From the NCBI RefSeq assembly GCF_009905435.1, contig NZ_JAAAMT010000017.1, positions 42,790 to 106,789 of the forward strand: a stretch of 64,000 nt of DNA. The letters run 5' to 3'. The translations under genes were made by a program, and so were the position numbers. This DNA is from Pseudomonas sp. R5(2019) (GTDB lineage Bacteria; Pseudomonadota; Gammaproteobacteria; Pseudomonadales; Pseudomonadaceae). Shown here piece by piece: positions 1 to 9,930 of this stretch. Numbering within the stretch: position 1 is the first letter of the stretch; each line of letters opens with the position of its first letter. The notes under the pieces were generated by a model, which was not told the origin of the DNA, did no database searches, and worked only from the letters and a program-made list of their open reading frames with translations.

Positions 1-993
1 CAGCAGGGTAAAGATAAACAGGGTACCGAACACCACGGGGTAGTCGCGGTTGATCGCCGCCTCGAAACTCATCAGGCCCAGGCCGTCGAGGGAGAAGATG
101 ACTTCGACCAGTAGGGAGCCGGTGAAGAAGATCCCGATAAAGGCCGATGGGAAACCAGCAATCACCAACAGCATGGCGTTGCGGAACACGTGGCCGTAGA
201 GCACGCGGTTCTTGCTCAGGCCCTTGGCTCGGGCGGTGATCACGTATTGCTTGTTGATCTCGTCGAGGAAGCTGTTCTTGGTCAGCAGGGTCATGGTTGC
301 AAAGTTGCCGATGACCAAGGCGGTGACCGGTAGCGCCAGGTGCCAGAAGTAATCGAGGATCTTGCCGCCCAGGCTCAATTCATCGAAGTTGTTGGACGTC
401 AGCCCGCGTAGCGGGAACCAGTCGAAATAACTGCCGCCGGCGAACATCACGATCAGCAGGATGGCGAACAGGAACGCCGGAATGGCATAGCCGACGATGA
501 TGGCCGAGCTGGTCCAGACATCGAAGCTGCTGCCATGGCGGGTGGCCTTGGCGATCCCCAGCGGGATCGACACCAGGTACATGATCAGGGTGCTCCACAG
601 CCCCAGGGAGATCGACACGGGCATCTTTTCCGCGATCAGGTCGATCACCTTGGCGTCACGGAAAAAACTGTCGCCAAAATCCAGCCGGGCGTAGTTCTTG
701 ACCATGATCCACAGCCGTTCCGGCGCTGACTTGTCGAAGCCGTACATGCGCTCGATTTCCTTGACCAGTGCCGGGTCCAGGCCCTGGGCGCCGCGGTAGC
801 TGGAGCCGGCAACCGAGACTTCGGCGCCGCCACCGGCGATCCGGCTGGTGGCGCCTTCGAAGCCTTCGAGCTTGGCGATCATTTGTTCCACCGGCCCGCC
901 GGGCGCGGCCTGGATGATCAGGAAGTTGATGACCAGAATGCCGAACAGGGTCGGGATAATCAGCAGCAGGCGCCGCAGGATATACGCCAGCAT
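1..993 (-). CDS. nppB: Peptide ABC transporter permease NppB (partial, runs off left edge)
   Basis: Inner-membrane permease of a YejB/DppB-type peptide ABC transporter. The ATG at 993 gives a hydrophobic N-terminus ([18 protein letters not shown]) typical of this family, followed by a periplasmic loop and several membrane segments; the C-terminus lies outside the window. The start is 1 nt after the stop of the upstream binding-protein gene, so the three genes form one leftward operon (A1-A2-B, with C and D expected beyond the edge). In P. aeruginosa the equivalent locus NppA1A2BCD takes up peptidyl nucleoside antibiotics and peptides. The identification rests on sequence resemblance and operon order. 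Confidence 0.9.
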   Translation of the reverse strand, partial: MLAYILRRLLLIIPTLFGILVINFLIIQAAPGGPVEQMIAKLEGFEGATSRIAGGGAEVSVAGSSYRGAQGLDPALVKEIERMYGFDKSAPERLWIMVKNYARLDFGDSFFRDAKVIDLIAEKMPVSISLGLWSTLIMYLVSIPLGIAKATRHGSSFDVWTSSAIIVGYAIPAFLFAILLIVMFAGGSYFDWFPLRGLTSNNFDELSLGGKILDYFWHLALPVTALVIGNFATMTLLTKNSFLDEINKQYVITARAKGLSKNRVLYGHVFRNAMLLVIAGFPSAFIGIFFTGSLLVEVIFSLDGLGLMSFEAAINRDYPVVFGTLFIFTLL

Positions 994-994
994 G

Positions 995-2854
995 TCAGTG
1001 CTCCCCGTTGTCAGGCGTGGCCGGGTCGTCCGCTTGCGGCGCGGGCGTCACGGCGGGCTTGGCATCGGGCTTGAGCCACCAGGTGGTGGTGCCGAGATCG
1101 TATTTGGGTGTCACGGCCGGGTGACCGATATGGTCCCAGTAGGCCACGCGCCAGGTCTTGATATGCCAGTTGGGGACCACATAGAAGCCCCACAGCAGGA
1201 CACGGTCCAGGGCGCGGGCATGGTCGATCAGGTTCTGCCGCGAATCGGCGTTGATCAGGCTTTCGACCAGGCTGTCGATGGCCGGGTCTCTGAGGCCGAT
1301 GTAATTGCGACTGCCCGGGTTGTCGGCGCTGGATGACTGCCAGTATTCCCGTTGCTCGTTACCCGGCGAGCTGGACTGCGCAAAGCCGCCGACGATCATG
1401 TCGAAGTCCCGCGAGCGCAGGCGGTTGATGTACTGCGAGACGTCCACCCGGCGGATCACCAGCTCGATGCCCAGGTCGCTGAGGTTGCGCTTGTAGGGCA
1501 GCAGTACGCGTTCGAATTCGGTCTGGGCGAGCAAAAATTCGATGGACACCGGTTTGCCCTGGGCATCGACCATCTTGTCGTCCTTGATGCTCCAGCCGGC
1601 TTCCTGAAGCAGTTGGTAGGCGCGACGTTGCTGGTTGCGGATCATGCCGCTGGCGTCGGTCACCGGGTTCTTGAAGGCTTCGGTGAAGACCTTTTCCGGG
1701 ATCTGGCCGCGCAGTGGCTCGAGGATTTTCAGCTCTTGCGCCGAGGGCAGGTCGCGGGCGGCCATTTCCGAGTTTTCGAAATAACTGCCGGTGCGGGTGT
1801 AGGCGCCGTTGAAGAGCTGCTTGTTGGTCCATTCGAAGTCCAGCAGCAGGCTCAGCGCTTCTCGCACGCGCACATCCTGGAACACCGGCTTGCGCAGGTT
1901 GAAGACAAAGCCTTGCATCCCGGTGGGGTTGCCGTTGGGAATCTGTTCGCGCTGCAGGCGTTTCTCGCGCACCGCCGGGGTGTCGTAGGCGGTAGCCCAG
2001 TTCTTGGCGCTCGTTTCCAGCCAGTAGTCGAAGTTGCCGGACTTGAGTGCTTCGAGCGCCACGGTGTTGTCGCGGTAGTAATCGGTGGTCAGGTAATCGA
2101 AGTTGTAGTAACCGCGGTTGATCGGCAGGTCCTTGGCCCAGTAATCCTTGACCCGCTCGTAGCGGACCGAACGCCCGGCCTGGACCGAGGCCACCTTGTA
2201 CGGGCCGCTGCCCAGCGGAATTTCCAGGTTGCCCTTGGCGAAATCGCGTTGCTCATACCAGTGCCTGGGCAGGACCGGCAGTTGGCCAAGGATCAGCGGC
2301 AGCTCGCGGTTGTTGCTGTGCTTGAACTTGAACAGTACCCGCAGCGGGTCTTCAGCGACCACCTCGGCCACGTCGGCATAGTAGGCGCGGTACAGTGGTG
2401 CGCCGTTCTTGATCAGGGTCTGGAAGCTGAATACCACGTCCTCGGCGCGCATCGGGTGGCCATCATGGAAGCGCGCTTTGGGGCGGATGTAAAAGCGCAC
2501 CCAGCTGTTGTCCGGGGCCTTCTCGATCTTGCCGGCGACCAGGCCATATTCGGTGAAGGGTTCGTCCAGGCTCTGGCGGGCGAGGGTGTCATAGATCAGG
2601 CCGACGTCGTCGGCAGGCACGCCCTTGTTGATAAACGGATTGAGGCTGTCGAAGCCGCCAAACCCGGCCTGGCGGAAGGTGCCGCCCTTGGGCGCGTCCG
2701 GGTTGACGTAGTCAAAGTGCTTGAAGGTGGCGGGGTACTTCGGGGCTTCGTCGTACAGGGTCAGGGCGTGCTGGGGGGCCGCCAGGGCCAGGCCGCTCAG
2801 GCCGGCCAGCAACAGGCCGCCGGCCAGCTGGCGCAGTGTGCGCGTGGGCATCAT
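995..2854 (-). CDS. nppA2: Periplasmic peptide-binding protein NppA2 (YejA-like)
   Basis: Extracellular solute-binding protein family 5 of 619 aa, feeding the NppBCD permease. It has an N-terminal signal peptide (about residues 1-28, ending [10 protein letters not shown]) and the conserved segment [17 protein letters not shown] near the mature N-terminus. The ATG at 2854 overlaps the stop of the upstream paralogue in an ATGA junction and has GGAGA upstream; an ATG at 2851 follows directly. An in-frame reading continues upstream to 3151, but the signal peptide only fits the later start. It is clearly paralogous to the preceding gene, so this transporter has two binding proteins, which presumably broadens its substrate range (inference). 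Confidence 0.92.
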   Translation of the reverse strand: MMPTRTLRQLAGGLLLAGLSGLALAAPQHALTLYDEAPKYPATFKHFDYVNPDAPKGGTFRQAGFGGFDSLNPFINKGVPADDVGLIYDTLARQSLDEPFTEYGLVAGKIEKAPDNSWVRFYIRPKARFHDGHPMRAEDVVFSFQTLIKNGAPLYRAYYADVAEVVAEDPLRVLFKFKHSNNRELPLILGQLPVLPRHWYEQRDFAKGNLEIPLGSGPYKVASVQAGRSVRYERVKDYWAKDLPINRGYYNFDYLTTDYYRDNTVALEALKSGNFDYWLETSAKNWATAYDTPAVREKRLQREQIPNGNPTGMQGFVFNLRKPVFQDVRVREALSLLLDFEWTNKQLFNGAYTRTGSYFENSEMAARDLPSAQELKILEPLRGQIPEKVFTEAFKNPVTDASGMIRNQQRRAYQLLQEAGWSIKDDKMVDAQGKPVSIEFLLAQTEFERVLLPYKRNLSDLGIELVIRRVDVSQYINRLRSRDFDMIVGGFAQSSSPGNEQREYWQSSSADNPGSRNYIGLRDPAIDSLVESLINADSRQNLIDHARALDRVLLWGFYVVPNWHIKTWRVAYWDHIGHPAVTPKYDLGTTTWWLKPDAKPAVTPAPQADDPATPDNGEH

Positions 2855-4683
2855 TGGGCTTTCTCCGAAGGCTTCAGCCACCAGGCGCTCAGGCCCAGGG
2901 TATAGGGCGGCGTGGTGACGAAGGCGAACCGGTTGCGGTACGCCAGGCGATGATAGTTGAGGTACCAATTGGGAATCATGTAGTGCTGGGACAACAGCAC
3001 GCGGTCCAGTGCCTTGGCTGTCGCCACTTGTTCGTCGCGGGTCTGGGCGCCGAGCAGATGTTCGAGCAGGTGATCGACGATCGGGTCGGCCACGCCTGCA
3101 TAGTTCTTGCTGCCCTTGATCGTGGCCTGGCTTGAGTGAAAGTACTGCCATTGTTCAAGGCCGGGGCTCAAGGTCTGATTGAGGGTCATCAGAATCATGT
3201 CGAAATCAAATTGGTCGAGCCGTTGTTTGTACTGGGCGCGATCGACCGTGCGCAAATGCGCATCGATGCCGATGCTGGCAAGATTTTCGACATAAGGTTG
3301 CAGGATCCGCTCAAGGTTCGGGTTGACCAGCAGGATCTCCATCCGCAACGGCTGCCCGGCGCTGTTGAGCAGTCGCTGGCCCGAGAGCTTCCAGCCGGCC
3401 TCGCCTAACAGACCCAGGGCGCGGCGCAAGGTTTCCCGCGGGATCCCGCGGCCATCGGTGCGCGGCACGCTGAACGGCTGGGTGAACAGGCTGGGCGGCA
3501 ACTGCTGGCGCCAGGTCGACAGCAACAGCCATTCGCGCCCGGTCGGCAGGCCGCTGGCGGTGAATTCGCTGTTGGGGTAGTAGCTGAGCGCGCGCTGGTA
3601 GGCGCCGCTGAACAAGGTGCGGTTGGTCCACTCGAAATCGAACATCATCCCCAGCGCCTGGCGAACCCTGACATCGCTGAAGGCCGGCCGGCGACTGTTC
3701 ATGAACAGGCCTTGGGTCTGGGTCGGGGTCTGGTGCGGGATCTGCGCCTTGATCACTTCGCCACGGCGCACGGCCGGGAAGCGGTAACCGTTGTCCCAGT
3801 TTTTGGCCTGGTGTTCGATGTAGATATCGAATTCGCCGGCCTTGAAGGCTTCGAAGGCGACACTGCTGTCGCGGTAGAACTCGACTTCAACGCGATTGAA
3901 ATTGTACTTGCCGCGATTGACCGGCAAGTCCTTGCCCCACCAGTCCTTGACCCGCTCAAACACCAGCCGCCGACCTGGCTGCACTTCGGTAATGCGGTAA
4001 GGCCCGCTGCCCAAGGGTGGCTCGAAGGTGGTGGCCTTGAAATCGTGGTTTTTCCAGTAGTGACGCGGCAGCACCGGCAGCTCGCCCAGGCGCAGGATCA
4101 GTAGCGGGTTGCCGGCGCGTTTGAAGACGAATCGAATCCGATGGGCATTGAGAATGTCGACCCGCTGGACTTCCTGCAGGTTGGTCCGGTACAGCGGATG
4201 GCCTTCCTTGAGCAGGGTGCGGTAGGAAAACGCCACGTCGGCAGCGGTAATCGGCACGCCATCATGAAAGCGTGCTTGCGGGCGCAGGTTGAACACCACC
4301 CAGCTGCGGTCCTCACTGTACTCAACCGAATGCGCGATCAGGCCATAGCTGGAAGTGGCTTCGTCACCAGACGGGTCGTACTGCCCGGTGCCGGCCATCA
4401 GTGTCTCATTGAGCTCGTTGATGCCGTATTGCAGGAAGTTGGGTGTCGCGACCGGGCTGGTGCCCTTGAAGGTGTAGGGGTTCAGGGTGTCGAAGGTGCC
4501 AAATGCCATGGCCCGCAACGTCCCCCCCTTGGGGGCGTCGGGGTTGACCCAGTCGAAGTGGGTAAATTTGGCTGGGTACTTGAGCGTGCCGAACTGCGCG
4601 TAACCGTGGCTTTCACTGATTGTTGCGCTCGCAGGAAAGCTCAATGCCAGGCTGATGATCAGCAGGAGGAGGGGACGCTTCAA
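2851..4683 (-). CDS. nppA1: Periplasmic peptide-binding protein NppA1 (YejA-like)
   Basis: First gene of the peptide transporter operon, 610 aa, solute-binding protein family 5. The N-terminus MKRPLLLLIISLALSFPASA is a clean Sec signal peptide, and [18 protein letters not shown] is the family signature. The only start compatible with the full signal peptide is TTG at 4683, preceded by a weak GGATC ribosome site, so initiation may be inefficient. It overlaps the next gene by 4 nt, implying translational coupling. mltD lies upstream on the same strand, 133 nt away. Substrates are probably di- to oligopeptides and peptide-like antibiotics, by analogy with P. aeruginosa Npp. Confidence 0.92.
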   Translation of the reverse strand: MKRPLLLLIISLALSFPASATISESHGYAQFGTLKYPAKFTHFDWVNPDAPKGGTLRAMAFGTFDTLNPYTFKGTSPVATPNFLQYGINELNETLMAGTGQYDPSGDEATSSYGLIAHSVEYSEDRSWVVFNLRPQARFHDGVPITAADVAFSYRTLLKEGHPLYRTNLQEVQRVDILNAHRIRFVFKRAGNPLLILRLGELPVLPRHYWKNHDFKATTFEPPLGSGPYRITEVQPGRRLVFERVKDWWGKDLPVNRGKYNFNRVEVEFYRDSSVAFEAFKAGEFDIYIEHQAKNWDNGYRFPAVRRGEVIKAQIPHQTPTQTQGLFMNSRRPAFSDVRVRQALGMMFDFEWTNRTLFSGAYQRALSYYPNSEFTASGLPTGREWLLLSTWRQQLPPSLFTQPFSVPRTDGRGIPRETLRRALGLLGEAGWKLSGQRLLNSAGQPLRMEILLVNPNLERILQPYVENLASIGIDAHLRTVDRAQYKQRLDQFDFDMILMTLNQTLSPGLEQWQYFHSSQATIKGSKNYAGVADPIVDHLLEHLLGAQTRDEQVATAKALDRVLLSQHYMIPNWYLNYHRLAYRNRFAFVTTPPYTLGLSAWWLKPSEKAQ

Positions 4684-4816
4684 GTCAGAGATCCGATCCA
4701 GGCGGCTTGGGCTTTATCGCCGCTACAGTAACAGTTTGTCTGGACAGGAAAAAGAGTGCCTTGCCGGGCTGGATGCCAGTCGGCCGCGAGGTTGCCCAAG
4801 CGGCCGGCGGGTGGTT

Positions 4817-6235
4817 TCAGTGCGGCTTGTAGACGGTCAGGGTCTGGCCTGGCTTGAGGGCGCGAGCGCTGTTCGGGTTCCAGCGCTTGAGATGCTGCAT
4901 TTCGACGTTGAAACGCTTGGCAACCATGTACAGGGAATCACCCTTGCGAACCTTGTAGGTGGTGGCTCTTTTCTTGCCGGCGGAGCTGGTGGCGCGGGTG
5001 CGGGTGTTGTCCTGCATGACCAGGGTTTGCCCGACCTTGAGGTTCTTGCCGGTCACCTTGTTCCAGTGCTGCAGGTCCTTGACGTCGACCTTGTTGGCCT
5101 TGGCGATACTGGTCAGGGTATCGCCCGGCTTGATCCGGTAGTTGCGCGGGCGGCTCGGCGCGCGGCTGGCCACTTCCTCGAAGACTTGCTGCTTGGGCTG
5201 CAGGCTCAGCAGTTCTTCGGGCTTCATGTTCGACAGGCTGGCGGTCAGGATCTGCGCCTTGGCGGTGGGCACCAGCAGGTGCTGGGGGCCATCGAGGGTC
5301 ATGCGCTTCTTGAACGCCGGGTTGAGCTGGAACATTTCGTCTTCGTCGATGTTGGCCAATGCAGCAACCCGCGAGAGGTCGAGCCGATTGTTGATTTCAA
5401 CGACTTCAAAATACGGCTCGTTGGCGATCGGGGTCAGGTTGACCCCGTAGGCGTCGGGCGCCAGCACGACCTGCGACAGGGCCAGCAGCTTGGGCACGTA
5501 GTCGCGGGTTTCCTGCGGCAACGGCAGGTTCCAGTAGTCGGTGGGCAGGCCGAGCTTTTCGTTGCGCTCGATGGCGCGGCTGACGGTGCCTTCGCCGGCG
5601 TTGTAGGCCGCCAGGGCCAACAGCCAGTCGCCGTTGAACATGTCGTGCAGGCGCGACAGGTAGTCCAGTGCCGCGCCGGTGGACGCGGTGACGTCGCGGC
5701 GGCCATCGTAGACATTGGTTTGACGCAGGTTGTAGTAGCGACCGGTGGAGGGGATGAACTGCCACAGGCCCACCGCATGGCTGCGCGAATACGCCAGTGG
5801 GTTGTAGGCGCTCTCGATGACCGGCAGCAGCGCAAGCTCCAGCGGCATCTCGCGCTCTTCGAGACGCTCGACGATGTAATGAATATAGAGGCTGCCCCGA
5901 TCGCCGGCACCCTCAAGGAAGGATGGGTTGCTGGCGAACCACAGGCGCTGCTGTTCGATGCGCGGGTTGACCGCGATGCCATCTTGCAGCTTGAAGCCTT
6001 GGCGCATGCGCTCCCAGACGTCCTGAGGCGTTTCCTGGGCCGGCTTCTGGGCCAGGACAACGGGTTTGGGCTTGGCCCGCGTGGCCAGGTTATGGGCACG
6101 CGGGTTTTCTGTGTCCGAGACGTGCCCGGTGCTCTGGCAACCGACCAGTGTAGCGGCGGACAGCGCGACCGCGATGGCTTGTGCCAGTCGCGTCAGGGCG
6201 TCTGCTTTGGTGGTTTTGCGTATAGAGAACGACAT
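4817..6235 (-). CDS. mltD: Membrane-bound lytic murein transglycosylase D
   Basis: Outer-membrane lipoprotein (472 aa) that cleaves the MurNAc-GlcNAc bond of peptidoglycan to give 1,6-anhydro products. Visible features are a lipobox (TLVGC, Cys33), an SLT domain with the catalytic Glu in ESAYNP (about E141), the GLWQF and AYNAGEG motifs, and two C-terminal LysM peptidoglycan-binding modules (about 364-407 and 425-469). The start at 6235 (MSFSIRKTTK) is preferred because the lipoprotein signal follows at the normal distance; a longer frame reaches 6259. It lies 99 nt downstream of gloB, as in other pseudomonads. Confidence 0.96.
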   Translation of the reverse strand: MSFSIRKTTKADALTRLAQAIAVALSAATLVGCQSTGHVSDTENPRAHNLATRAKPKPVVLAQKPAQETPQDVWERMRQGFKLQDGIAVNPRIEQQRLWFASNPSFLEGAGDRGSLYIHYIVERLEEREMPLELALLPVIESAYNPLAYSRSHAVGLWQFIPSTGRYYNLRQTNVYDGRRDVTASTGAALDYLSRLHDMFNGDWLLALAAYNAGEGTVSRAIERNEKLGLPTDYWNLPLPQETRDYVPKLLALSQVVLAPDAYGVNLTPIANEPYFEVVEINNRLDLSRVAALANIDEDEMFQLNPAFKKRMTLDGPQHLLVPTAKAQILTASLSNMKPEELLSLQPKQQVFEEVASRAPSRPRNYRIKPGDTLTSIAKANKVDVKDLQHWNKVTGKNLKVGQTLVMQDNTRTRATSSAGKKRATTYKVRKGDSLYMVAKRFNVEMQHLKRWNPNSARALKPGQTLTVYKPH

Positions 6236-6334
6236 TGGCTGGAAGAGAGTTCCGGGCAAAAATGTCGGGCGATTCTAGGAAGCGGCCCTTGAGCGGTCAA
6301 CCGTTGAGAACTTTACGAATCTACAAGAGCCTGT

Positions 6335-7114
6335 TTAGAACGTATCCTTCCAAGCGCGCAACCCTGCAAAAACGGCACTCGGGCTGTCTAGTTCGTGGCC
6401 TGCCCGTTTGTCCGCTTTTTCTTTAACAGATGTTTCGCCGACCCTCAGAAAGGGGTTTGTGCGCTTCTCCAGTGCCACAGTTGATGGCAAAGTGATGCGA
6501 TTTTGCTGGCGAAGTTGCTGAACCTCGTCGAAGCGACGCAGAACGTGCGGATTCTCGGGCTCCACCGCGCACGCGAAACGCAGGTTGCTCAGGGTGTATT
6601 CGTGGGTGCAAAAAACCAGCGTATCGTCTGGCAGGCTCGCCAGGCGGCTCAGCGAGGCGTGCATCTGTTCCGGGGTGCCTTCGAACAGGCGACCACAGCC
6701 GGCGGCGAACAGGGTATCGCCGCAGAACAGCAGCGGGGCAGCCGCCCGCGGGTGGTAATAGGCGATATGCCCCAGGGTATGGCCGGGCACCGCGATAACC
6801 TGCAAGCGCAGGCCGAGGACCTCAAGGGTGTCGTTATCCGCCAGGTCCCGGTCACGAGCCGGGATGCTTTCGGCGCGAGGGCCGAATACCGTAGCGCCGG
6901 TCGCTTGCTTGAGGCGTTCGACGCCGCCGACGTGGTCATGATGATGGTGGGTGATCAAGATGGCCTCAAGCTGCCAGTCGGCGTGCGCCTTGAGCCAGGC
7001 CAGGACCGGTTCGGCATCGCCTGGGTCGACCACGGCGCAACGACGCGTGGCGTCATCTTGCAACAACCAGATGTAGTTGTCGGAAAAAGCGGGCAGAGCA
7101 TCAATCTGAATCAT
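6335..7114 (-). CDS. gloB: Hydroxyacylglutathione hydrolase (glyoxalase II)
   Basis: Cytosolic metallo-beta-lactamase-fold thioesterase (259 aa) that hydrolyses S-D-lactoylglutathione in methylglyoxal detoxification. The dinuclear metal motif [10 protein letters not shown] sits near residues 54-63, with further ligands in PGHTLGH, FCGDTLF and CTHEYT. The ATG at 7114 ([16 protein letters not shown]) matches the usual family N-terminus; a TTG at 7129 would add five residues and is less likely. It is divergent from the methyltransferase gene, with 68 nt between the starts. Confidence 0.96.
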   Translation of the reverse strand: MIQIDALPAFSDNYIWLLQDDATRRCAVVDPGDAEPVLAWLKAHADWQLEAILITHHHHDHVGGVERLKQATGATVFGPRAESIPARDRDLADNDTLEVLGLRLQVIAVPGHTLGHIAYYHPRAAAPLLFCGDTLFAAGCGRLFEGTPEQMHASLSRLASLPDDTLVFCTHEYTLSNLRFACAVEPENPHVLRRFDEVQQLRQQNRITLPSTVALEKRTNPFLRVGETSVKEKADKRAGHELDSPSAVFAGLRAWKDTF

Positions 7115-7182
7115 GGTGGTGTTCGCCAAGCGGGAAACAATGGTGCATCTTAGAGGTTCAAGGGTTGCAGGAGAACAGTGCG

Positions 7183-7941
7183 ATGACCGATAACGCCTTC
7201 GCTCAAGCCGATCCGGACTGGCTGGAGCTGATCAGCCTGGCGCGGGACTGGTTCGCCGGGCCGCTGGGCCAGCAACTGCTGCGGGCCGAACAGCGACTGC
7301 TCGAGGATGAGCTGACGCGTTACTTTGGCGGTTACCTGGTGCATTACGGGCCCAGCGCCGAAGCGCCGCCCAGTGCTGCCCAGGTGCAACGCAACGTGCG
7401 CCTCGGCGCGCCGTTCGCAGGCGTCGAGATTGTCTGCGAAGAACAGGCCTGGCCGCTGAGCGAACATGCGGCCGACGTGGTGGTGCTGCAACACGGCCTG
7501 GATTTCAGCCTGTCGCCCCATGGCCTGTTGCGCGAGGCCGCTCATGCGGTGCGCCCCGGTGGCCATCTGCTGATTGTCGGAATCAACCCCTGGAGTGCCT
7601 GGGGGCTGCGGCATGCCTTTGCCCATGATGCCTTGCGCAAGGCACGCTGCATCTCGGCTTCCAGGGTCGGTGACTGGCTCAACCTGCTGGGCTTTGCGCT
7701 GGAGAAGCGCCGCTTCGGATGCTATCGTCCGCCGCTTGCGTCGCCGGCCTGGCAAGCGCGGCTTGAAGGTTGGGAGCGGGTTGCCGGGCGCTGGCAAAGT
7801 GCCGGTGGCGGTGTCTATTTACTGGTGGCGCGCAAACTGGTGGTGGGCCTGCGCCCGCTGCGCCAGGTCCGTCGCGAGCCGATGGGCAAGCTGCTGCCGT
7901 TGCCGTTGGCCAAGGTCAACCGGCGCGATTCCAAGCCGTGA
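7183..7941 (+). CDS. Class I SAM-dependent methyltransferase
   Basis: Protein of 252 aa matching the conserved gene between gloB and rnhA in Pseudomonas (position of PA1814). It has the methyltransferase-11 type core: a [12 protein letters not shown] segment followed by [23 protein letters not shown], the usual post-motif II/III pattern. The glycine-rich motif I is degenerate, so the cofactor site should be checked. The ATG at 7183 has AGGAGA seven nt upstream. The substrate is unknown. The rnhA start follows 33 nt downstream on the same strand, so the two may be co-transcribed. Confidence 0.85.
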   Translation: MTDNAFAQADPDWLELISLARDWFAGPLGQQLLRAEQRLLEDELTRYFGGYLVHYGPSAEAPPSAAQVQRNVRLGAPFAGVEIVCEEQAWPLSEHAADVVVLQHGLDFSLSPHGLLREAAHAVRPGGHLLIVGINPWSAWGLRHAFAHDALRKARCISASRVGDWLNLLGFALEKRRFGCYRPPLASPAWQARLEGWERVAGRWQSAGGGVYLLVARKLVVGLRPLRQVRREPMGKLLPLPLAKVNRRDSKP

Positions 7942-7974
7942 AGCGTACGGCAAACATTGATGGATAGTGGGTAG

Positions 7975-8427
7975 ATGAGCGATAGCGTCGAGATTTACAC
8001 CGATGGTGCCTGCAAGGGCAACCCGGGCGTGGGTGGGTGGGGTGCCTTGCTGGTGTGCAAGGGTGTCGAGAAGGAATTGTGGGGCGGTGAGCGGGAAACC
8101 ACCAACAACCGCATGGAGCTGACCGCGGCCATTCGTGGCTTGCAGGAGCTCAAGCGAAAGTGCGAGGTGCTGTTGGTCACCGACTCCGAATATGTCATGA
8201 AAGGCATCAACGAGTGGATGGTCAACTGGAAGAAGCGCGGCTGGAAGACCGCCGCCAAGCAACCGGTCAAGAATGCCGACCTCTGGCAGCTGCTCGACGA
8301 GCAGGTGGGCCGTCATCAAGTCACCTGGAAGTGGGTGCGCGGTCACACCGGCCACCACGGTAACGAGCGTGCCGACCAGTTGGCCAATCGTGGTGTCGAT
8401 GACGTTCGAGGCTACAAGCAGTCTTGA
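7975..8427 (+). CDS. rnhA: Ribonuclease HI
   Basis: Cytosolic endonuclease (150 aa) degrading the RNA strand of RNA-DNA hybrids. All four catalytic acidic residues are in their conserved settings: [11 protein letters not shown] (Asp), RMELTA (Glu), VTDSEY (Asp) and NERADQLA (Asp). The length is normal for bacterial RNase HI. It is followed by a strong hairpin terminator at 8435-8470. In P. aeruginosa dnaQ comes next; here about 5 kb of other genes intervene. Confidence 0.97.
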   Translation: MSDSVEIYTDGACKGNPGVGGWGALLVCKGVEKELWGGERETTNNRMELTAAIRGLQELKRKCEVLLVTDSEYVMKGINEWMVNWKKRGWKTAAKQPVKNADLWQLLDEQVGRHQVTWKWVRGHTGHHGNERADQLANRGVDDVRGYKQS

Positions 8428-8434
8428 AAGCGTT

Positions 8435-8471
8435 AACGCTCCGATGCCGTCCAGTGCATCGGAGCGTTTTT
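8435..8471 (+). terminator. Rho-independent terminator of rnhA
   Basis: Perfect 13-bp stem AACGCTCCGATGC / GCATCGGAGCGTT with an 8-nt loop, followed by TTTT. It lies 8 nt after the rnhA stop codon and between the convergent rnhA and copD genes. Confidence 0.9.
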
Positions 8472-8473
8472 GA

Positions 8474-9340
8474 TTACGCCGGCATCGGCGGCATCGTTCC
8501 CAGCCAGGACACCGCCGCGACGGCGCCCAGGCCGATCATCCACTCCAGGTTCACGCTGGTTTGCAAGATCTGCAGCCTGCCTGACTGACTGCTCAGCCGG
8601 TTGAGCAGCGCCAGTATCAGCATCGCCAGTACCAGGGTCACCTTGATCAGCAGAATCAGGGCAAAGCCGGAAAACACCGGCGTCGGCCAGAAGTGCCCGG
8701 TCAAGACTCGCACATTGATCAATCCGGTCAGCACAATCCCCGCCACCAACCCATAGCCGATGCCGCTGAAGCGGTGCAGCACCTGACGCACGTTCGGCGC
8801 CTGCGGTGGCGCCAGCATCAAGGCCAGCAGCAGCAAGCCGCCCAGCCAGGCTCCAACGCACAGCAGGTGCAGCAGCTGGTTGAACATCAACAGCTGGCCG
8901 GCCAGGCCATCGAGCATCGCCCCGTGGCCGACAGGGGCGAGGGTGGCGAGCACCGCCGCGCTCAAGATTTCGCGTAGTTTGAAGGGGTTACTGCGCAGCA
9001 ACAGCAGACAGCCGAGCAGGGTGACATTCAGCGCCAGATGCCAGCGCCAGACTTGACCGAAAAACGTCCCGTCCAGCACGCGCCAGAGCATTTCGGGCTC
9101 GAGCGCGGCGGGCCAACTGCCGACCATGCTGGCGGTGGTCAGCAGCAACCAGGCAACCCCGCTGACCAGCGCCAGGAAGGCCAGCCAGCGCAGTATCCGT
9201 TCAAGCGTTCGTTGCAGTTTATCCGACTGGCCTGCACCGTACCCGGCGGTGATCAGCAAGGGCCTGAGTAAACAGGCCCCGAATATCAGCAGCACAATAG
9301 AGAAATGTACGAACCGACAGAAGACTATTGCGCTGTGCAT
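8474..9340 (-). CDS. copD: Copper homeostasis membrane protein CopD
   Basis: Polytopic inner-membrane protein (288 aa, about eight hydrophobic segments) of the CopD/PcoD family, which works with periplasmic CopC in copper handling or import. The N-terminal segment has histidines in FCRFVHFS, and the central part has LLMFNQLLHLLCVGAWLGG, the characteristic His-containing helix of the family. Its start lies 4 nt after the copC stop, so copC-copD form a two-gene operon. Family assignment is firm; the direction of copper transport is not evident from sequence. Confidence 0.9.
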   Translation of the reverse strand: MHSAIVFCRFVHFSIVLLIFGACLLRPLLITAGYGAGQSDKLQRTLERILRWLAFLALVSGVAWLLLTTASMVGSWPAALEPEMLWRVLDGTFFGQVWRWHLALNVTLLGCLLLLRSNPFKLREILSAAVLATLAPVGHGAMLDGLAGQLLMFNQLLHLLCVGAWLGGLLLLALMLAPPQAPNVRQVLHRFSGIGYGLVAGIVLTGLINVRVLTGHFWPTPVFSGFALILLIKVTLVLAMLILALLNRLSSQSGRLQILQTSVNLEWMIGLGAVAAVSWLGTMPPMPA

Positions 9341-9344
9341 GAAC

Positions 9345-9719
9345 TCAATTGCCTACCTTGAAGCCGTAACGGCCATCGCTTTTGTGGGTATCGACGGACA
9401 GCACTTCCCACTTCACTTCATAGTCGCCGGCGGCCAGGGGCTGCTCCGGGGTAACGATCAGTACCTTCTTGTCGCTGGCATCGGTGGTGACACTTTTGAC
9501 GGCGATCGCCTCGCCGTTACGGGTGAGAGTGACCTTGCTGAATTTTTCCTCGATGCCTTCCGAGAAATTCAGCCTTACCTCGGCGGGAGCGACGACGGTG
9601 CTGTCGGCGGCAGGTGCTTCGCTTTTCAGGTGCGCATGCGCCAGGGCGGATTCGGCGGTGGCGAAGCTGGCCAGCAGAAGCAGCGTCGTTAGCAGGGAGG
9701 GCGCGCGGAAGGCGGGCAT
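9345..9719 (-). CDS. copC: Periplasmic copper-binding protein CopC (YobA-like)
   Basis: Small periplasmic copper carrier (124 aa). The Sec signal peptide ends ESALA, giving a mature N-terminus HAHLKSEAP in which the N-terminal His is the classic Cu(II) ligand. The C-terminal VDTHKSDGRYGF supplies the second His/Asp set. There is no Met-rich Cu(I) loop, so this looks like the Cu(II)-only class. AAGGAA lies upstream of the ATG. It is first in the copC-copD operon and divergent from the GH13 gene. Confidence 0.92.
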   Translation of the reverse strand: MPAFRAPSLLTTLLLLASFATAESALAHAHLKSEAPAADSTVVAPAEVRLNFSEGIEEKFSKVTLTRNGEAIAVKSVTTDASDKKVLIVTPEQPLAAGDYEVKWEVLSVDTHKSDGRYGFKVGN

Positions 9720-9820
9720 CGTTCAATTCCTTTTTGAGGGAAGGCGTTATGGGCATTGTAGGCGAGCGGTGTAGGCAAGCATGCGATGTAAACGGTTACG
9801 AGTGGGGGTAAAGAAGTGTC

Positions 9821-9834
9821 TGGTTATGTAACCA
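9821..9834. promoter_or_regulatory. Palindrome in copC / GH13 divergent promoter region
   Basis: TGGTTATGTAACCA has 6-bp perfect arms around TG, midway between the divergent copC and GH13 starts. It is a possible repressor or activator site. No regulator gene is adjacent, and the site class was not recognised. Confidence 0.35.
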
Positions 9835-9930
9835 CATCAAAAAAATGCGAACGATTACAGTCCTGGGCCACTCTTATTACCCGCGGGTCGCACATTCCAA
9901 CGCATCGCTCATGAGCAGGAGAAACCTTTC

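Noticed and set aside
1352..2905. A 517-codon plus-strand frame over nppA2
   Set aside because: It is opposite a gene with a signal peptide and family motifs; the translated product is low-complexity V/G/Q-rich.
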